Below are positions 5,015 through 5,020 of a stretch of 5,020 nt of DNA, piece by piece (positions within the stretch are counted from its first letter, which is position 1; the number at the start of each line of letters is the position of its first letter). The notes beneath the pieces are model-generated. The model did not search any database. It saw only the letters and a list, made by a program, of their open reading frames with translations, and had not been told where the DNA came from. Source of the DNA: Methanomassiliicoccales archaeon (GTDB lineage Archaea; Thermoplasmatota; Thermoplasmata; Sysuiplasmatales; Sysuiplasmataceae); contig DAHXLZ010000269.1 in NCBI GenBank assembly GCA_027365715.1, positions 1-5,020 of the forward strand, written 5' to 3'. The position numbers were made by a program, and so were the translations under genes.

Positions 5015-5020
5015 TGACAT

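Overview
The window looks archaeal. A PIN-domain toxin is paired with a swapped-hairpin (AbrB-type) antitoxin carrying the 'LEDEFD'-like tail common in archaeal pairs. TATA-like boxes sit about 25-30 nt upstream of probable starts, TTG starts are used, and strong GGAGG ribosome-binding sites precede the reverse-strand genes. Mixed base composition, arginine AGA/AGG use and gene types suggest a euryarchaeote, perhaps of the Thermoplasmata. That lineage call is inference, not proven by any marker gene here.

Layout. Positions 1-331 hold no confident gene, only a 5'-cut open frame (3-188), a cluster of hairpins (182-287), and the TATA-like box and 11-bp inverted repeat that probably form the autoregulated promoter of the next operon. 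Positions 332-992 (+) are a VapB/VapC-type toxin-antitoxin pair with a 14-bp overlap. Positions 993-1990 are a decayed intergenic island. It has a possible broken reverse-strand frame (1034-1201), a TnpB (IS200/IS605 or IS1341-type) C-terminal remnant with an intact-looking right end and omega-RNA-like hairpins (about 1593-1796), a near-palindrome, and a terminator hairpin.

Positions 1994-4767 (-) are a compact three-gene operon read right to left: a GNAT N-acetyltransferase, then a 456-residue protein of unknown family with two C-terminal membrane helices, then a 10-helix EamA/DMT transporter. Spacing is 33 nt and then a stop/start overlap (TGATG), so co-transcription and translational coupling are likely. 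The substrate of the transporter and the role of the middle protein cannot be read from the sequence.

Positions 4768-5020 are a divergent promoter region: a TATA-like box and strong Shine-Dalgarno for the GNAT gene leftwards, a long imperfect inverted repeat in the middle, and at the right edge a TATA-like box, a 20-bp near-palindromic operator and an ATG of a gene that runs off the window.

No CRISPR array, rRNA or tRNA was seen. The most unusual items are the orphan TnpB right end/omega-RNA remnant, the uncharacterised membrane-anchored protein, and the operator-like repeats lying between TATA boxes and start codons at both ends.
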